From: Callaeas wilsoni
Taxonomy: Eukaryota; Chordata; Aves; Passeriformes; Callaeidae
Direction: 5' to 3'
Assembly: GCA_013398955.1 (NCBI GenBank)
Contig: VWPU01002148.1
Coordinates: 116,965-180,964, forward strand
Length of the DNA stretch: 64,000 nucleotides
Position numbers and translations under genes: made by a program. Below are positions 13,901 through 26,200 of the stretch, piece after piece. Each line of letters begins with the position of its first letter. Within the stretch, counting starts at the first letter, position 1. The notes beneath the pieces were generated by a model. That model did no database searches. It was not told the origin of the DNA and worked only from the letters and a program-made list of their open reading frames with translations.

Positions 13901-15132
13901 TATGTGCAGTTTGCAGGTTTCTCTGCTATTGTATTTACATGATTAAAAAGGAAAATGAAGCACTTGGATTGGAATAAATGGTATTTCTCTTATGTCAGCA
14001 CAGCCTAGCAATCACATATGCTTAAAATAGACCGTGTTCTTGAGCATCCCCAACACAGTGAAATGTGAGCATCTACAGTTAGCTACCCTTATCCGTGTTC
14101 AGCTGACTAAATTATGAGCCTGCTATAAAACTTGTGTAGAACTGACTCACGGGGAAAATTTTGCAAGATATCACAGGCATTAATACCAATACAAGTGTTT
14201 GGCTGTCTGATGTATGTAGCTGCAGCTTGAAAAACTCAGAAATGGGAGCACTTCTGTTGTGAGAGAAGAAATTCCAGGAACTGCAATACGGAACTGTGCA
14301 CAGGGAATTACAAATACATTAAAGTTGAAAACCTTTTTCTACCTCTAATGGCATGAAATAAAATACAGAATGATGAGCAGTAAGTGCATCTGTAAGACCA
14401 AACAACATTGTAATTTTGGACCATCTAACCTGAATATCCTGAGACATCTAAGTTTTTCTACTGCAACTATAACCCTGCACCTTTGTGGAAGCAGTACTGT
14501 AGTACTAGACTAGATGATGCTTTTCCGTTCAGTCACATAATTTGTGAAAGAAACTAATTGTCAAAAGAACACCTTCCACATTCAGGGGTACAGTCACATC
14601 TAGCTCATGTGTCTTGCAGGACATTAATCCTATTCAGTATGGGAACCGAATGCTTCTAGGTGACTTTTCTTGCCTTCACCATAAAATTAGATAAACTTTT
14701 TCTGCTCTTTCTGTGTAGGGTTCAGCACCTGTCAGTTTGCCAATATTAACAGCAAGCAACTTACTACAATAATTAATATCTCTTAATAATTTATTACTAG
14801 GGATTGTAATTATTTCTTTTTTTCTGTAGAGAGTTACTCTTGATAGATTAGGCAGGCACAGACTTTCCTACTCTTAAAGCTGGCCTTGTTGCTAGGCAGC
14901 AAACAAGAACATGATCACACACTTTGGAAGATCTCACCAGATCAATTATCATCCTTTTTTCTTTGTTTTGACCTTGATGCTTTAGGATTTTAGCTTTTAT
15001 ATTTTCATATATTTGTAATCCTGTAATTCTTTAGTGTGTAACTCTGAACTCCATATAGAGTGTTAGCAGCTGCTTTTCCCCTTTTTGTCAGACACAATTC
15101 CTCTCTAGGCCTGAGAATCAAGGACACCTCAC
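10991..15132. other. Gene-free AT-rich stretch
   Basis: No exon, RNA gene or recognisable mobile element was seen. There are homopolymer runs (for example a run of about 13-14 T near 13,429-13,441) and short A-rich patches. Open frames are short and featureless. Confidence 0.6.
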
Positions 15133-15417
15133 TGTCTCAGGCCCCGAGAAATGTAAACAAAAGTGAGTTGGGGGGAGCAAACAGAGAATGGGACTCCACT
15201 ACCTGAAGCTGTAATTGGACAATTAACCTCTGATATGCAAATAGACAAAACTTACATCTGTTCAAAAAACCTGTGGCTGTGTCCATCCTGGGTGCAGTCT
15301 CTGTGAGACTCCTGCACTGCCCAAGGTGTGCCCTGTGAAGGCCTTTCAATAAATCCCTGCCCTTTATCCTTTCATTCTGTCCAGCCTCTGCTCCAGGTCA
15401 GCCTCTACAAGGCATCA
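15133..15417 (+). mobile_element. Solo LTR of an avian endogenous retrovirus
   Basis: A 285-bp unit that begins TGTCTCAGG and ends GGCATCA, so it has the TG...CA ends of a retroviral LTR. It carries an AATAAA signal at 15,348-15,353, followed by a C/T-rich U5-like tail (gtccagcctctgctccaggt). Phrases such as 'ctacctgaagctg', 'gatatgcaaatag' and 'aaggcctttcaataaat' resemble bird ERV LTRs that I remember. No internal gag, pol or env sequence flanks it, so it is a solo LTR left by recombination. A target-site duplication is not clear: the right flank is acctga and the left flank is cctcac. The retrovirus class is uncertain. Confidence 0.62.
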
Positions 15418-16995
15418 ACCTGAGCCTAATACTGACATTTTTCTATTCCGTAGTTTGGTGGGTGCTTTGGACTTAGTTCATTTATAACTTGAGGCTCTTA
15501 TTTTCTTTTCATTCAAGAAAGTCATATGCAACTACTTCCTGTCTCTGCAGGCTGAGGACAAAGATGATCAGCTGTGGAGTATTATTGCTAGCTAGCTCAG
15601 TCAAAAAGAAATGTATGTTCATCAACTGCATCATGCACAAACACACAATGTCACTGCACAACTTTTAGCAAAGCTAAAATCCCCCATGATATATGGTAGC
15701 TAGCAGGCTGAAGGACCCAGGACCTGAGCACAAAATTTCTTTCTTATAGAATCCCTAGATAGTCGAGATTCTGATTTTCAACCCTTGCAGGGCCAACCGA
15801 TGAATTTAGTAAAAGTTGGGGTTGAAGACTGGAGCTTATTTCAGTCTATAATTGCACAGATGCTTCCAGAAGTTACATATTGTAATTATACCACCCCATA
15901 TGATGTAGGTGCTTGTGTATGTTTTAGCAGCAACCTGGGTACTATATCATAGCAGCACTCCAGGATGACAAGTGGAGTAAATCATCTCTAGCCTGGAACT
16001 ATAACACAGAGTTCTCCAACATGGCTTTATTGCCCTGTATAAATTATTAGGCAGTTAAGAGACAAATACTTCTGGCAAAGTCCATAGTGATAGACAGCAT
16101 AGCAATGAATTTCCTTGTCATTTGCTACTGATTGTCAAGCAGTTTGGCTCTATGAGAGCAGTAGATTTAAATGAAGACCTTGAATAAATGCAGTGCCTTG
16201 AAATGGGGTTTTCTTTCTTCCTTTTCTGTAGTTAAAGCTGAAGCAACTCCCTGTCCCACAAACAGAAACAGCGACATACTACTGAAAGAACTTGCCCTCT
16301 TCCATGGAGTGCAACCTGTGGCTTGGTGTCACCACTGAATACTGGACCTGTTCAAACATAGCTTTTGAACATTGATGCAACAGTTTGCATTCGTGCTGAG
16401 TGGACTATAGGTCCTTCAGCTCTAAGTTGGAATGTTCTACACCTACTTTGCACTTTGTAGGTGAATGTAAACGCACAGAACCTAAGGCAATGGAGCAGTG
16501 CAAACTCATATAGCTGGTAAACGTACAAGATCTGAGAAACTTAGAGAGGCATGATGACGAACTCCATGAAAACAGGTAAAACAACTCTTTTCAATCCAAG
16601 TTACTTAATATAAAAAAGACTTTCTGTTATGCAATTAAAATTCATACACGATCCATAAAATCTGCTCTTAATGACCATAATCCCATGAAAAGCCAGTAAT
16701 GACTCATTACACAAACCTTTCTCCTAATATTTTCTACTACAACAAAAACCTAAGGCCCATGTTATATATTTTATAAATCATATATGCCACTTTACAAACA
16801 TCCTCACAATGCAGTAAAACTGCATTCAATACAGCAGTTTCTGCAGCTAGGGACAGAAAATCACCATTTTTCAAATTATGAACTAACAGGATTTCCCATT
16901 CATGATTATGTAGAAAATAGGTTGTGGATGCTGAAATGCTGTTAGCAGGGAAATTTTCTCTGCTTGCATTCATTCTGTGAGAACTTTTCCTTTGC
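15418..16995. other. Gene-free stretch between two LTRs
   Basis: No gene recognised. An acceptor-like tract (cccttgcag, ending at 15,790) leads into a 74-codon open frame at 15,728-15,949, with an ATG at 15,800. It has no matching donor, no family resemblance and no supporting context, so it is not annotated as an exon. Confidence 0.55.
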
Positions 16996-17310
16996 TGTGT
17001 CAGCTATGTAAACAATAGATAGGGTTTTTGTAAATAGCATTCATATCTGGTATCTTCTGACCTTGTGTACATGATATTAGGAAAAAACATTTCTAAGTGG
17101 GTGTCTGAGATTTTGACCAATCACCCTAGGAGAAGTGTAAGCACTGTTCAATTGCTTTATAGAACTAGAATATATAAATGGTATTGTAAATTTAATAAAT
17201 AATTAATTCCTCGCTCTGACTCCTGCCTCGCTGCATCTCTGAACCCCTGCTTGGAAGCCCACAATAGGTAATTACAACAAATCAGGGGATCAAACATTAA
17301 TCCCCTAACA
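16996..17310 (+). mobile_element. LTR-like sequence, probable avian ERV solo LTR
   Basis: The order of signals is that of an LTR promoter: CCAAT at 17,117-17,121, TATATAA at 17,171-17,177, AATAAA at 17,194-17,199, then a C/T-rich U5-like tail (cctcgctctgactcctgcct, then cccctgcttggaagccc). This resembles bird ERV LTRs known to me. Boundaries are uncertain. A 5' end at TGTGTCAG (16,996) or TGTAAATAG (17,029) and a 3' end at acaaca (17,279) or cctaaca (17,310) are all possible, and none gives a clean target-site duplication. No retroviral coding region is attached. Confidence 0.5.
17284..17306. repeat. 7-bp inverted repeat at the LTR 3' edge
   Basis: AGGGGAT and ATCCCCT face each other across a 9-base loop (caaacatta). 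It may be part of the LTR U5 end, because several avian LTRs finish with a short GGGGA/TCCCC stem, or it may be incidental. Confidence 0.5.
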
Positions 17311-17338
17311 TATAGATTTTTATCATAAAAATCTATAT
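17310..17338. repeat. 29-bp near-perfect DNA palindrome
   Basis: Two 14-bp arms pair perfectly around one central base (C at 17,324). The left arm is atatagatttttat and the right arm is ataaaaatctatat. It is AT-rich and starts at the last base of one candidate LTR 3' end. Such a palindrome can extrude as a cruciform or bind a symmetric dimeric protein. No function is shown by the sequence. Confidence 0.85.
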
Positions 17339-20300
17339 CAGTCTAGAACATTACCTTTTTTTTTCCTCTATGGAAAATGACTGTTGATGGGTTATTCCTA
17401 GAATTGAGCTGCATTCACATAAAAGTAATGAGAAAAAATGAAGTGTTCGCATTTATTTTTGTTCAAAGTCACGTCTCTTGCAATGTGAGTCTTAATCCAG
17501 AATTCAGAAAATGCTGAAGTCAAATACAGAGGTGCACAATCAGGTTTGCATTTCAAGTTTACTATTAATTCTTGGAACACTTCCCACCAGATAAAAAGGT
17601 TTCTAATCATAGTCTCAACTAAGACTGACACATCCTCCGCTTCTGGAGTGCTTTTGGCTTTGCATCGATCGTCTGAGTCCCAAGGGAGAACCAGAGATAA
17701 CGATTCCACCGCACACAACCAAACGCTTCACAAACGTCGCATCATGATGCGGCCAAAGCAGGGGTTGCCAAGTAGCTCATGTGACACACAGATGGACATA
17801 GCCACAGCCAATGACAACAAAGGCAAATGTACAACCTCTTTTGCTCAACTAATAAATCTGTGTTCAAATATATTACTCATTGTAGATTTATATTTGTGCT
17901 CAGCTTTTGAGGTGGCATGTGATAATCTTGCTAAGTACTAATTTATGCGTATTCTATCCATATTGAGCAGATGAAAACTTGTGTTGTCTCTACAAATGAA
18001 TATCTACAATGAGCTTTGAAAATATTAATATCTAAATTATCACACCTCTAAAATCCCTCATTAAGAAAAATTACTTCCAAATCTCCACACAGGTTGCTTG
18101 TAGTCTGTGTTACTCATTGCAGTAATGATCATTTATTTATGGTCCTGTTTTGCACCAAAAAGTTTTAAGCCTGTGACATTCACAGGCCCAAAAATCTTCT
18201 GTTTCAGCAGACTGAGGAACTGTCTAAATTCCTAAGAGGACACTTATGTGCTAATGAAAACAACACTACAATAAATCAGAAATGAACTAGTAAATCCTGC
18301 ATTGACAGGAAATAAGTGCGCATGCAAATATTTAGATCTTTAAAAATTAGTCTGTGTGCCATTTCCATTCCACAGCCAATAAGCAAGGGCTTTATCCCTT
18401 TGGTTGACATGACTCTTACTAATGCTTAAAAGCATGTTTCCTATTTCATCTAGAAAATGTAATTTGTGAGATATTTTATAACACAAGGCACAGGAAAAGA
18501 AAAATATACTATTTGTATCTGCTTTTCTGGATGTATTACACTTAGGGAAAAAAATTATTACAAGCCTAGAATCTACACAGTGCTGGTTGTAACCAAATAG
18601 TCCCTTTGAGGAATTTACAGGAAGAGGTATGCTTTTGAAACAATCATATGTATAAATAGTTAGCAGATACATGGTGGTATAATATTTTGCCTCATCATTT
18701 TCCATCTATTTGTTTGAGAACTCAAATTTCTATAGGGAAAAGACAAAACTAAAAAAATCCCTGTACTTAAAATTACACATTTTGATTCAATTTAACTTCG
18801 AGGCAAAGGAAAAATAAAAACAGGAAAAAAATACAGTGATAGAAAGACTTCTCCTGGAGGACAAGATTGTTTGATCCAGCCTGTCCACACTACATAGCAT
18901 CTGATGACAGGTTCTTTAACAGCGCTATAAAACATGCTAACAGTGCTATTAAGATTACTTATACCATCTCCCAACACAGGCATAAATGCTCTTGGCGCAG
19001 CCACATTTTGTACCCGCCTCTGCCAAATTTCAAAGAAGCTGCAGATAAGACACAAGAAGTAGAGAAACAGACACTCGTTTGCAGCCTGGAAAAATCCAAG
19101 ATCCTCTTCCATTAAGGAAAGACATCACTAAGTAAGGTCATAAGGCACAAAGACGTGTCAGGCCCTAAAAGAAACAGTGCTCCTCCAAGAATGTTAGGTA
19201 GGTACCCAAGTAATGGGTAGAGTTAGAGGGTAATCCCTCAAAAAGCATTCTAAAGATAACTGGGGAGCTACAGGATAAGTGGTAGTGTACAGTTACCAGT
19301 GGCTGAAAAACAAGGAGGAAATATGTGGTTAAATTCCATCCAAGCAACAGTGGTTGATTTTTGACTGTGAACCTCAGAAGTAAGCAGAGGACACTGTTTA
19401 AATCAGAAAAGCCTCGAGGAGCTCAGAAGGACTAACAAGAGCCTCCTAAGAAAACAGCAGGCAAAATGTACCTTTGGCATATGCCCAGCTGCGAGAACTG
19501 AGAGGACACCAGCTCTTTTTCCAATTCCAGGTACCTTACTGGTTTCTACTTTAACTTCCAGAAGAAGGAACATAACACGGACTGATAGCTCAGCAAAAAT
19601 CTTTCTTCTGTATCCAGAGATAATCAAGAAGTAAAGTAAGCGATATTGCAAATAAGAAAATAAGACTACAATATCAAGTTTGGCAGAAAGAAAAATTATT
19701 ATTATTATTATTATTATTATGGCCTTCTAATGCTAAGTCCTCATGCTGTCAACAGATTTCTGGCATGTCTTAGTCAAAGTAACTGCAAATATTAACCTAC
19801 ACATTTTATAGCATTTGTTCAGGAGCAAAATAAATAAATAAATAAAGCTGGAAGTCTAATAAGAAATATTTCTCTGAAAACTCCAAATAAATCTAGAGAC
19901 TCCACTGATAAAAAAACATCAGCGACAAAAAATTGAAAATAATTGAAAGGAAGGTTGAACTTCAAGATCTTCTAGAATTATTACATTTATTTGAGGAGTG
20001 TCTATTTAACAATAGACTCCCTACCAAAGCCTTAACAAACACAAATTTTGAGTGTACTTCATGCCTCAGACAAAAGGAATAAGTAGTTCTAGAGCATTAT
20101 TCTTGTTTCTTAATGGAAATTAATTTTTCAATCACTTAAAATTTGCTCCAATTAACAATATAAGCTTACTAGGTTTCAACAAACTGAGATGTCTGGAAAT
20201 TCTACTGGCTCAAAAGAAACCAAAGCAAACAAACAAACAGAATCAAATCAAACAAACAAAACTCTCAAACCAACAAAAAACCCAAAGGAACATTAAATTC

Positions 20301-22549
20301 ACAGCACTTATCTCATTTTCTCCTTTCCTTGCTTTACACAGTCTCTGTGTAGAATTTAAAGGGATTAAAATGCATTCCAAAACTTCTCCTTTGAATAATT
20401 TCTATGGCCAAAATGTTATATGCTCTATTCCTGTGTGTTCCCTAATTCTTTGTGATTCTGTTTTGTCCCAGCAGAGTGCAGATGTTTTACTGAGACCTAC
20501 TGCAAACAGATCTCACAAAATACAACTATATACCGTAATAAGTAATTCAATATAAAAAGAAAATGCAGATAACACTTTGTAAGACCTATTGCAGATAATA
20601 TCCAAGCCCAGCTTTAAGCTCTTATATGAAGATTATACAGCTACGGTGTACTTTAATGGGAAGTACACTTTAACCTTGAAATAAGTATCTTAAACTTGTC
20701 CACCTGCACTCTTTGACTCACTCTCTGCAAATAGCAGTTCCTGATAAAAAGGAAAACATGCTTTTGCTACATGACTTCCAGGAGAGTCTGTAGATCAATT
20801 AGCATTTGTATTATCATCTCAGGAAGTGATATACAACCCTGGCCACTTTTTGAGCTATCTCTTGAAGAGCCTCTTATCCCTCTGTCAACTCACATTTGTC
20901 TGCTCGTGAAGTTACTGGAAAGAATGACTCAACATTAATTTCAATTATGGCAGAGTGAAAGCCCATTCATAAATATTGCCTCTGACAGACTTCACTTGGC
21001 TTCTTGAAGCTGACCTTGATTAACTAGCACACACTCTATATGCCAAATAGAAAAGGAATCAAGAACTTGCAACATTGCTTTAACTCAATGCGCAGTATAA
21101 CAGGGAAAAAAGAAAAAAAGTTCACATTACAAAAATTAAAACAAGATTTCAATATATTAAAGCAATTTCCAGCAATCATGCCATCTTAGTAACATCCTTT
21201 AATGTAATCACCTTTGGAGATGCACCAAAGGCAAGATTTCATTCATTCTGAGGCACATCTAATTGAATCTTAAAGTATCAGCATCAGGGTTTCTTTCCTT
21301 TGTGAATGCCTGCAGAAATGTATTGGATCAGGTTTCAAGTATTTGTAATTTATTCATAATATAAGTATAGTTTGATGGAAGTCCAGTTATCCTAAGAACC
21401 AGTTTGGAGGTATACAGTGCGCCAGTTCCCAAATATAAAAGAATTCTGAGAAGCACATATGTATACAGCACACGCTATATAGACAGAAGATTCCCAGAAA
21501 ATGAACAAATAGTCTTTCTGTGTGAGATATGAGACAGCAGATGGTGAGGTTAGTTTTTCTGTAACATTAGCATCTTTTCCCTGATTGTCATAGTGCCTCA
21601 GGGTCCTTTGAGCATTTAAAAACCCAGTACGATAAGGCAAGAAACAAACACAAGGAGAGACTAAAGTCCAAACCTGAAAGTACCTAGAAGCATAAGGATT
21701 ATTGATTACTAAAGTCATGGGCTTTCAAGGTTTTTGTTCTTTTGAGAATCAGGCCTAAATTATTATCCAAAGTGGAAAGGAAAGTTTGAGGGAATGAACT
21801 TCCACCTCTATCTTCTGTGCCAGCCTGCACAATCACCCCTTACTTTCTTGGTTTATTGTGTCTTCATGTTTTGAAGTGCTGAAGCTGCCAGAAGATGAGG
21901 CCATGCGCACCTCTTCCCAACAAAAAAAATTGTGAAAACAGCTTTGGTGGAACTGTCAACTACAAAATTCACATGACTCTGTCCTAGTGTACAGGGCAGG
22001 ATAAATACTGTTCAGATGATCTATAAAAGGCAGCTGAAAAAAACCAAAAAGAGCCACCAACTTTGAAGAGGCATCCACTTTTTAAATGACCTCAGATACC
22101 GTGCTGTCTTCAGGGTTTGGTTTTTCAAGTTTATGCATGTCACAGTTAGTTATCTGAGTGGGATTATGTATTGGAAACCTATATGGTTAAGAAAGGGCTT
22201 TTAATGCCAACCGAGAGACAATCTCCTCTGCAGTCACAGCAATACCGTACTATGCTTCCTTTCTGCCCAAAATGTGCACAGATACCTTGCAGCTGTTGAG
22301 TCCATTTCAAAATAATATATTGGTTAATTTAATTAAAACTTCAATGCAAGATGTTCTCGGGAGACTATATGAAATCACAAACACTAGAGTACAGAGACAA
22401 TATGCTACTGAGCTAATTGTAAATAGATCTAAAAAGCCCTTCATCCTAATTTAGTGATAAAATCTATTTCCCAAGCTTCTTTCAGTCAGGTGATATTTTC
22501 TGCTGAGATATGTCCTCTGTGTAAAGCCAATATTCACTAAAAGCAATTA
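17339..22549. other. Gene-free AT-rich stretch
   Basis: No exon or RNA gene recognised. It contains the (ATT)n microsatellite at 19,695, a short (TAAA)n near 19,830-19,845, and an A-rich (CAAA)n-like patch at 20,220-20,285. Open frames up to 131 codons (17,546-17,941) show no known domain. Confidence 0.6.
19695..19720 (+). repeat. (ATT)n microsatellite
   Basis: About eight and a half uninterrupted ATT units (26 bp), directly visible. It follows an A run (agaaaaa), which is a common origin for such repeats. Likely polymorphic in length. Confidence 0.92.
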
Positions 22550-23040
22550 CTGGTGTTGGCAGAACAAGTATTGAGGAGCAGTGGGAGAAGCCCGCCCGGT
22601 CTGGTTCAGGATCTCTTTCTCTCTTGGCACTGGGTGTTTGCTCTTGAGGGGGTTACGCCCCACTGCTGTCGATAGGCTAAACCCCAGTGCATATTTTGCC
22701 TTCAGCAGCAGAGAGGACCTGTCTAACAGAAACATTTAGGAAAACTGCTGATTTCAATACTTAAACAGCAAATTAAGCCATAAGATTGAATGCAATCCTC
22801 CAAACAATGGATTTGGCAGCACAGGCCCTGCATCCCCCTTGCAGTAGTTTCCGTGGCTCCACTGGTGTGTTGCTCCTCAGAGATCTCCCACACCTGCTCC
22901 CTCCTGCCCTCCTGGCACAGCTGTGCTGGCACGTCCATCCTTCCCCGCCACTCTTCTTGACAGTGCCCTGGCACCATGACGGCCAGAAACCCAACAGGGA
23001 GGCCGCCATGACAGGGCCCTTCCTACGCTCTACCTTGTCA
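22550..23040. other. GC-rich shoulder upstream of the CpG island
   Basis: Composition becomes GC-rich from about 22,800. The frame open from 22,786 to 23,457 on the + strand (223 codons) starts at TTG, not ATG, and its inferred product is Pro/Leu/Ser-rich with no recognisable domain. Frames are open on both strands at once, as expected of GC-rich non-coding DNA. A motif gccgccatgac at 23,001-23,011 partly resembles a YY1 site. I treat this as the flank of the CpG island and not as a coding region. Confidence 0.4.
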
Positions 23041-23260
23041 CCTCTCTGCCAGCACGTCCACACCAATCTCCCAACGCCGGAACCGCGGCTCGGCTGTGCA
23101 AGCGTCAGCAGAGGCCGGGACCTCTGCCCAGAGAGGAGCCGGGAGCAGAGTCCCCTCACGCGGGCTGTGGCGGGAAACGCTCAGGAGGCGATCGCTGCAG
23201 CAGACCCTGGCGTTTCCGGCCACTTCCAGCTTTCGCGATTGCTTCGGTTCGCCGGGTTAT
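23041..23260. promoter_or_regulatory. Small CpG island, candidate promoter or enhancer
   Basis: About 22 CpG dinucleotides fall within roughly 220-240 bp, by far the densest unique-sequence cluster in an otherwise CpG-poor window. It holds E2F-like ggcgggaaa (23,169-23,177), ETS-like ccggaa (23,077-23,082) and tttccgg (23,213-23,219), and gcgatcgc near 23,187. No TATA box is evident, which is usual for CpG-island promoters. No exon with a clear donor follows on either strand, so the transcript it might drive, if any, is unknown. It could be the first-exon region of a non-coding RNA, an alternative promoter of a gene outside the window, or an orphan CpG island. Confidence 0.45.
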
Positions 23261-26200
23261 GGGTTAAGCACAAAAGAGGTGCCCCATTTGAAGCAGCCAG
23301 TGAGTTTTCCTGCCTGCCTAATACCCACCGTTCTCTATCCACACAGTCTCCTCCACCACCCTCTCCCAGTCTGAAAATCGGCATGACTACTCTGCAAATA
23401 AACTCACTTTCTTACAGGCTAGAATGTCGCCAACTGAACAGCGATTTCCATTTCTAAACAGCATCTTAATGGCCTTGTGGAAAGCACCTTTCACTTAAGG
23501 CTGTTTGTGATCCAGCTGTCACAGGATGCCATTTGTTTTCCAGCATTCCTTATGCTTCTAAGATGCCTACTTTATCAAGGCAGCACCCACTCCCCTTGAA
23601 GCATTTTAGTTCATCTCTTCTTATGATATTCATGGGCAATAAGGTACAATTTATCCTTCTGCAAATACCGATTTTATTATTTTTAAACTTCTAACACAAT
23701 TCCTTGCTGATTTCCCACACTTTGACCATGATCTTTTCCTGCATCTATTTTAGATCCATTGTGTATCCTGCTTTTTATAGGAAGCAGAGCTACTAACAGC
23801 CTTAACGTATCTCTCTTTCCAATGTTCACGCTCTTTGACTCTAATTGGCTTTCTACCAGCCAGCAGCCATGCCACAAGAACAGACTTTTTACCGTGAAGT
23901 ATCTCAATTGGCTTTAGGTAGTTCACCCAGACAATATAAATACCTCTTTGAACAATTTAGCAGCTACCATGTAAATATCTTAATTAGTGAATCAATGGAC
24001 ATTTTTCCTTCACTTTAAGGGCTGCATTGGAAGGCGAATCTCTTTGGCAATGTGTTTTAAAAACACTGGTTACTGAGTCACAATGTTGTCTTCCTAAGCA
24101 ATATGCAGTGATGCAAATGACACAATTGCTTGGCCACACCCATGATGAAAAAAAAACATGAAGCAATTGAATATTGTAATTTTCCTCTCCTCTTTTCCTA
24201 GATTGGTGCACGTCACCTCTAGAAAAGGCCAGATCCCATCCCGTGCAACACTGGCCTCAAGAAAACCACACCAATTCAGACTTTGACTTCAGTTTCCAAC
24301 TGGTAAAAACCAGAAATTGCATTAGCACTTTTCAGAGCCTTGCTGAAGCTTACCAGCATTCAGTCTTAGTCAGGAATTTATCCAACAGAAAAACTCCCAG
24401 CATCTAACAGAACAGACATTTCACAGATGTTAGTCAATTGATTAACTACGCAGTTGCAACGTAATAACCCCATACATGTGATTGGGGAATTGTAACTTGC
24501 AGCTCTTCAGCTGTTTGACACCGTTTATTGATTAGAAAAACAGATTGCCATTCTCAGAATTGTAACATAATATTTTAATTACTACCATATATAACATCTG
24601 ACTTTCAGCCCATTAGGATAAAATTATCCACATAGTGACTAAGTCCTCCTCTCACCCACAGTTCCCAAAAGCTGATTTATCAGTGATGCCTAGTCAAGCA
24701 TGATTCTGCAGCCTTTTCCCCCTACAAAACAAGTTCCATCTCTTTTTATCTCATTTTGCTAAGGGAAGACTCAATCAGAGATGTTTATAGGAAGGAAATT
24801 TGTTGAATGCTTTTTATTTCATAGTCCTTATAGAAAAGTTGAAGAAAATGGAATAAAATACCTATAACACAAATACTTTAGAGGCAGTAACCCCTACATC
24901 ACTAGACTACCCTTTTTTTCTGTTATTTGCAAGAATCTGGCATTGATGTTTGTCCCACAGTATCTGATCCCCTTTGCTACAGAAGGTAGAAATGATTAAT
25001 CTTCCAGTAGATTTCAAAAGTTACTAGCAATTCCATGCACAAAAGACTCTGCAAGATACAGGGTTTGGAGTTTACTTTTTCGACATTTTATTGACTTTTT
25101 TTCCTCCTCCTCCCCCTGGGTTGTTTAATGATCTGTGTGGGGAGTACTGATAAGCGAAATTTTAACGCTGAGAACAATGGACCTAATACCTCTCTCTAAG
25201 GAAGCCCTCCATGTCTTAAAGTGACACTTGTGCAGAATCCAATAACCCAGAACAATCCCAACAATAGTATTAGTCATTAGTTTGTGTTATAAAGGCAACA
25301 TAAACACCTTTATACAATACCCATATCTTTCCACAGGAAATACACATGCGAAGGGAATAGGTATTATTTCGACATTAAACTCATATCTTGCACTTAAGTT
25401 TCTTTTCTAAGACTAATCCTTCTGTTTAAGTAAAGTGATCATGTCCAGATATATAAGACAGCTTTTTATTTGCACTGGGAAGGCACAGAGTAAGTTGAGC
25501 TATCATAAACTAAGGTTTTCTAGCAACAAATACCTAAAGAACTTAATTAATTCCTGTCATTCAGAAGGAGCAAAAGGGAAAAGAGCAAGAAGGTGTCAGT
25601 GTGAGACACTGGTTTCTAGGAATATAACTACTTTCAGCATGTGTGTAACACCCTGTGAAAAATAAAAGTGTGTACTCTAACTGCAATTCACATCACAGAG
25701 GACTTTTAAAATAACCAGGTCTTAAGAAAGAACATTGTCCATTGCTGTATTGTACCAGTAGTCGAACAGAAACCTACCTAAAATTTAATCTCTAAAACAT
25801 AGGGTAAACTATCACCATTCAATTCCTCCAAAGAGATGCTGGCATATGGACAACCTATGTGAGAGGTTTCAAGGCAGCACAGGTGTACAAGTGTTACAAT
25901 TCCATATGCTGTGTACGAATAAGACATTTGAACTGTAAAGCGGATTTAACACGAGAATCTGAACAGAATCTCAATCATTTTACATGTGCTAATTCCAAAA
26001 GTCATTCTCATTTCAGTGTATTATGGAAGTGTATTCTCCTGTTGGAAAAATATTGTTTACACTGATACTGTTCTGAAAATAATCTCATGTGGCACATTTC
26101 TCTGAATGTGCTCTGTCACCCATCTACCCATTTGTCCTTTAGATAATCCGTGCAACACATCGATTGCCCCAGGCTCTGGTGCACGTTCTTTGCTTGTTAA

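Noticed and set aside
22786..23457. 223-codon protein-coding gene
   Set aside because: It starts at TTG, has Pro/Leu/Ser-rich composition, no domain and open frames on the other strand as well. The length is explained by GC-rich sequence around the CpG island.
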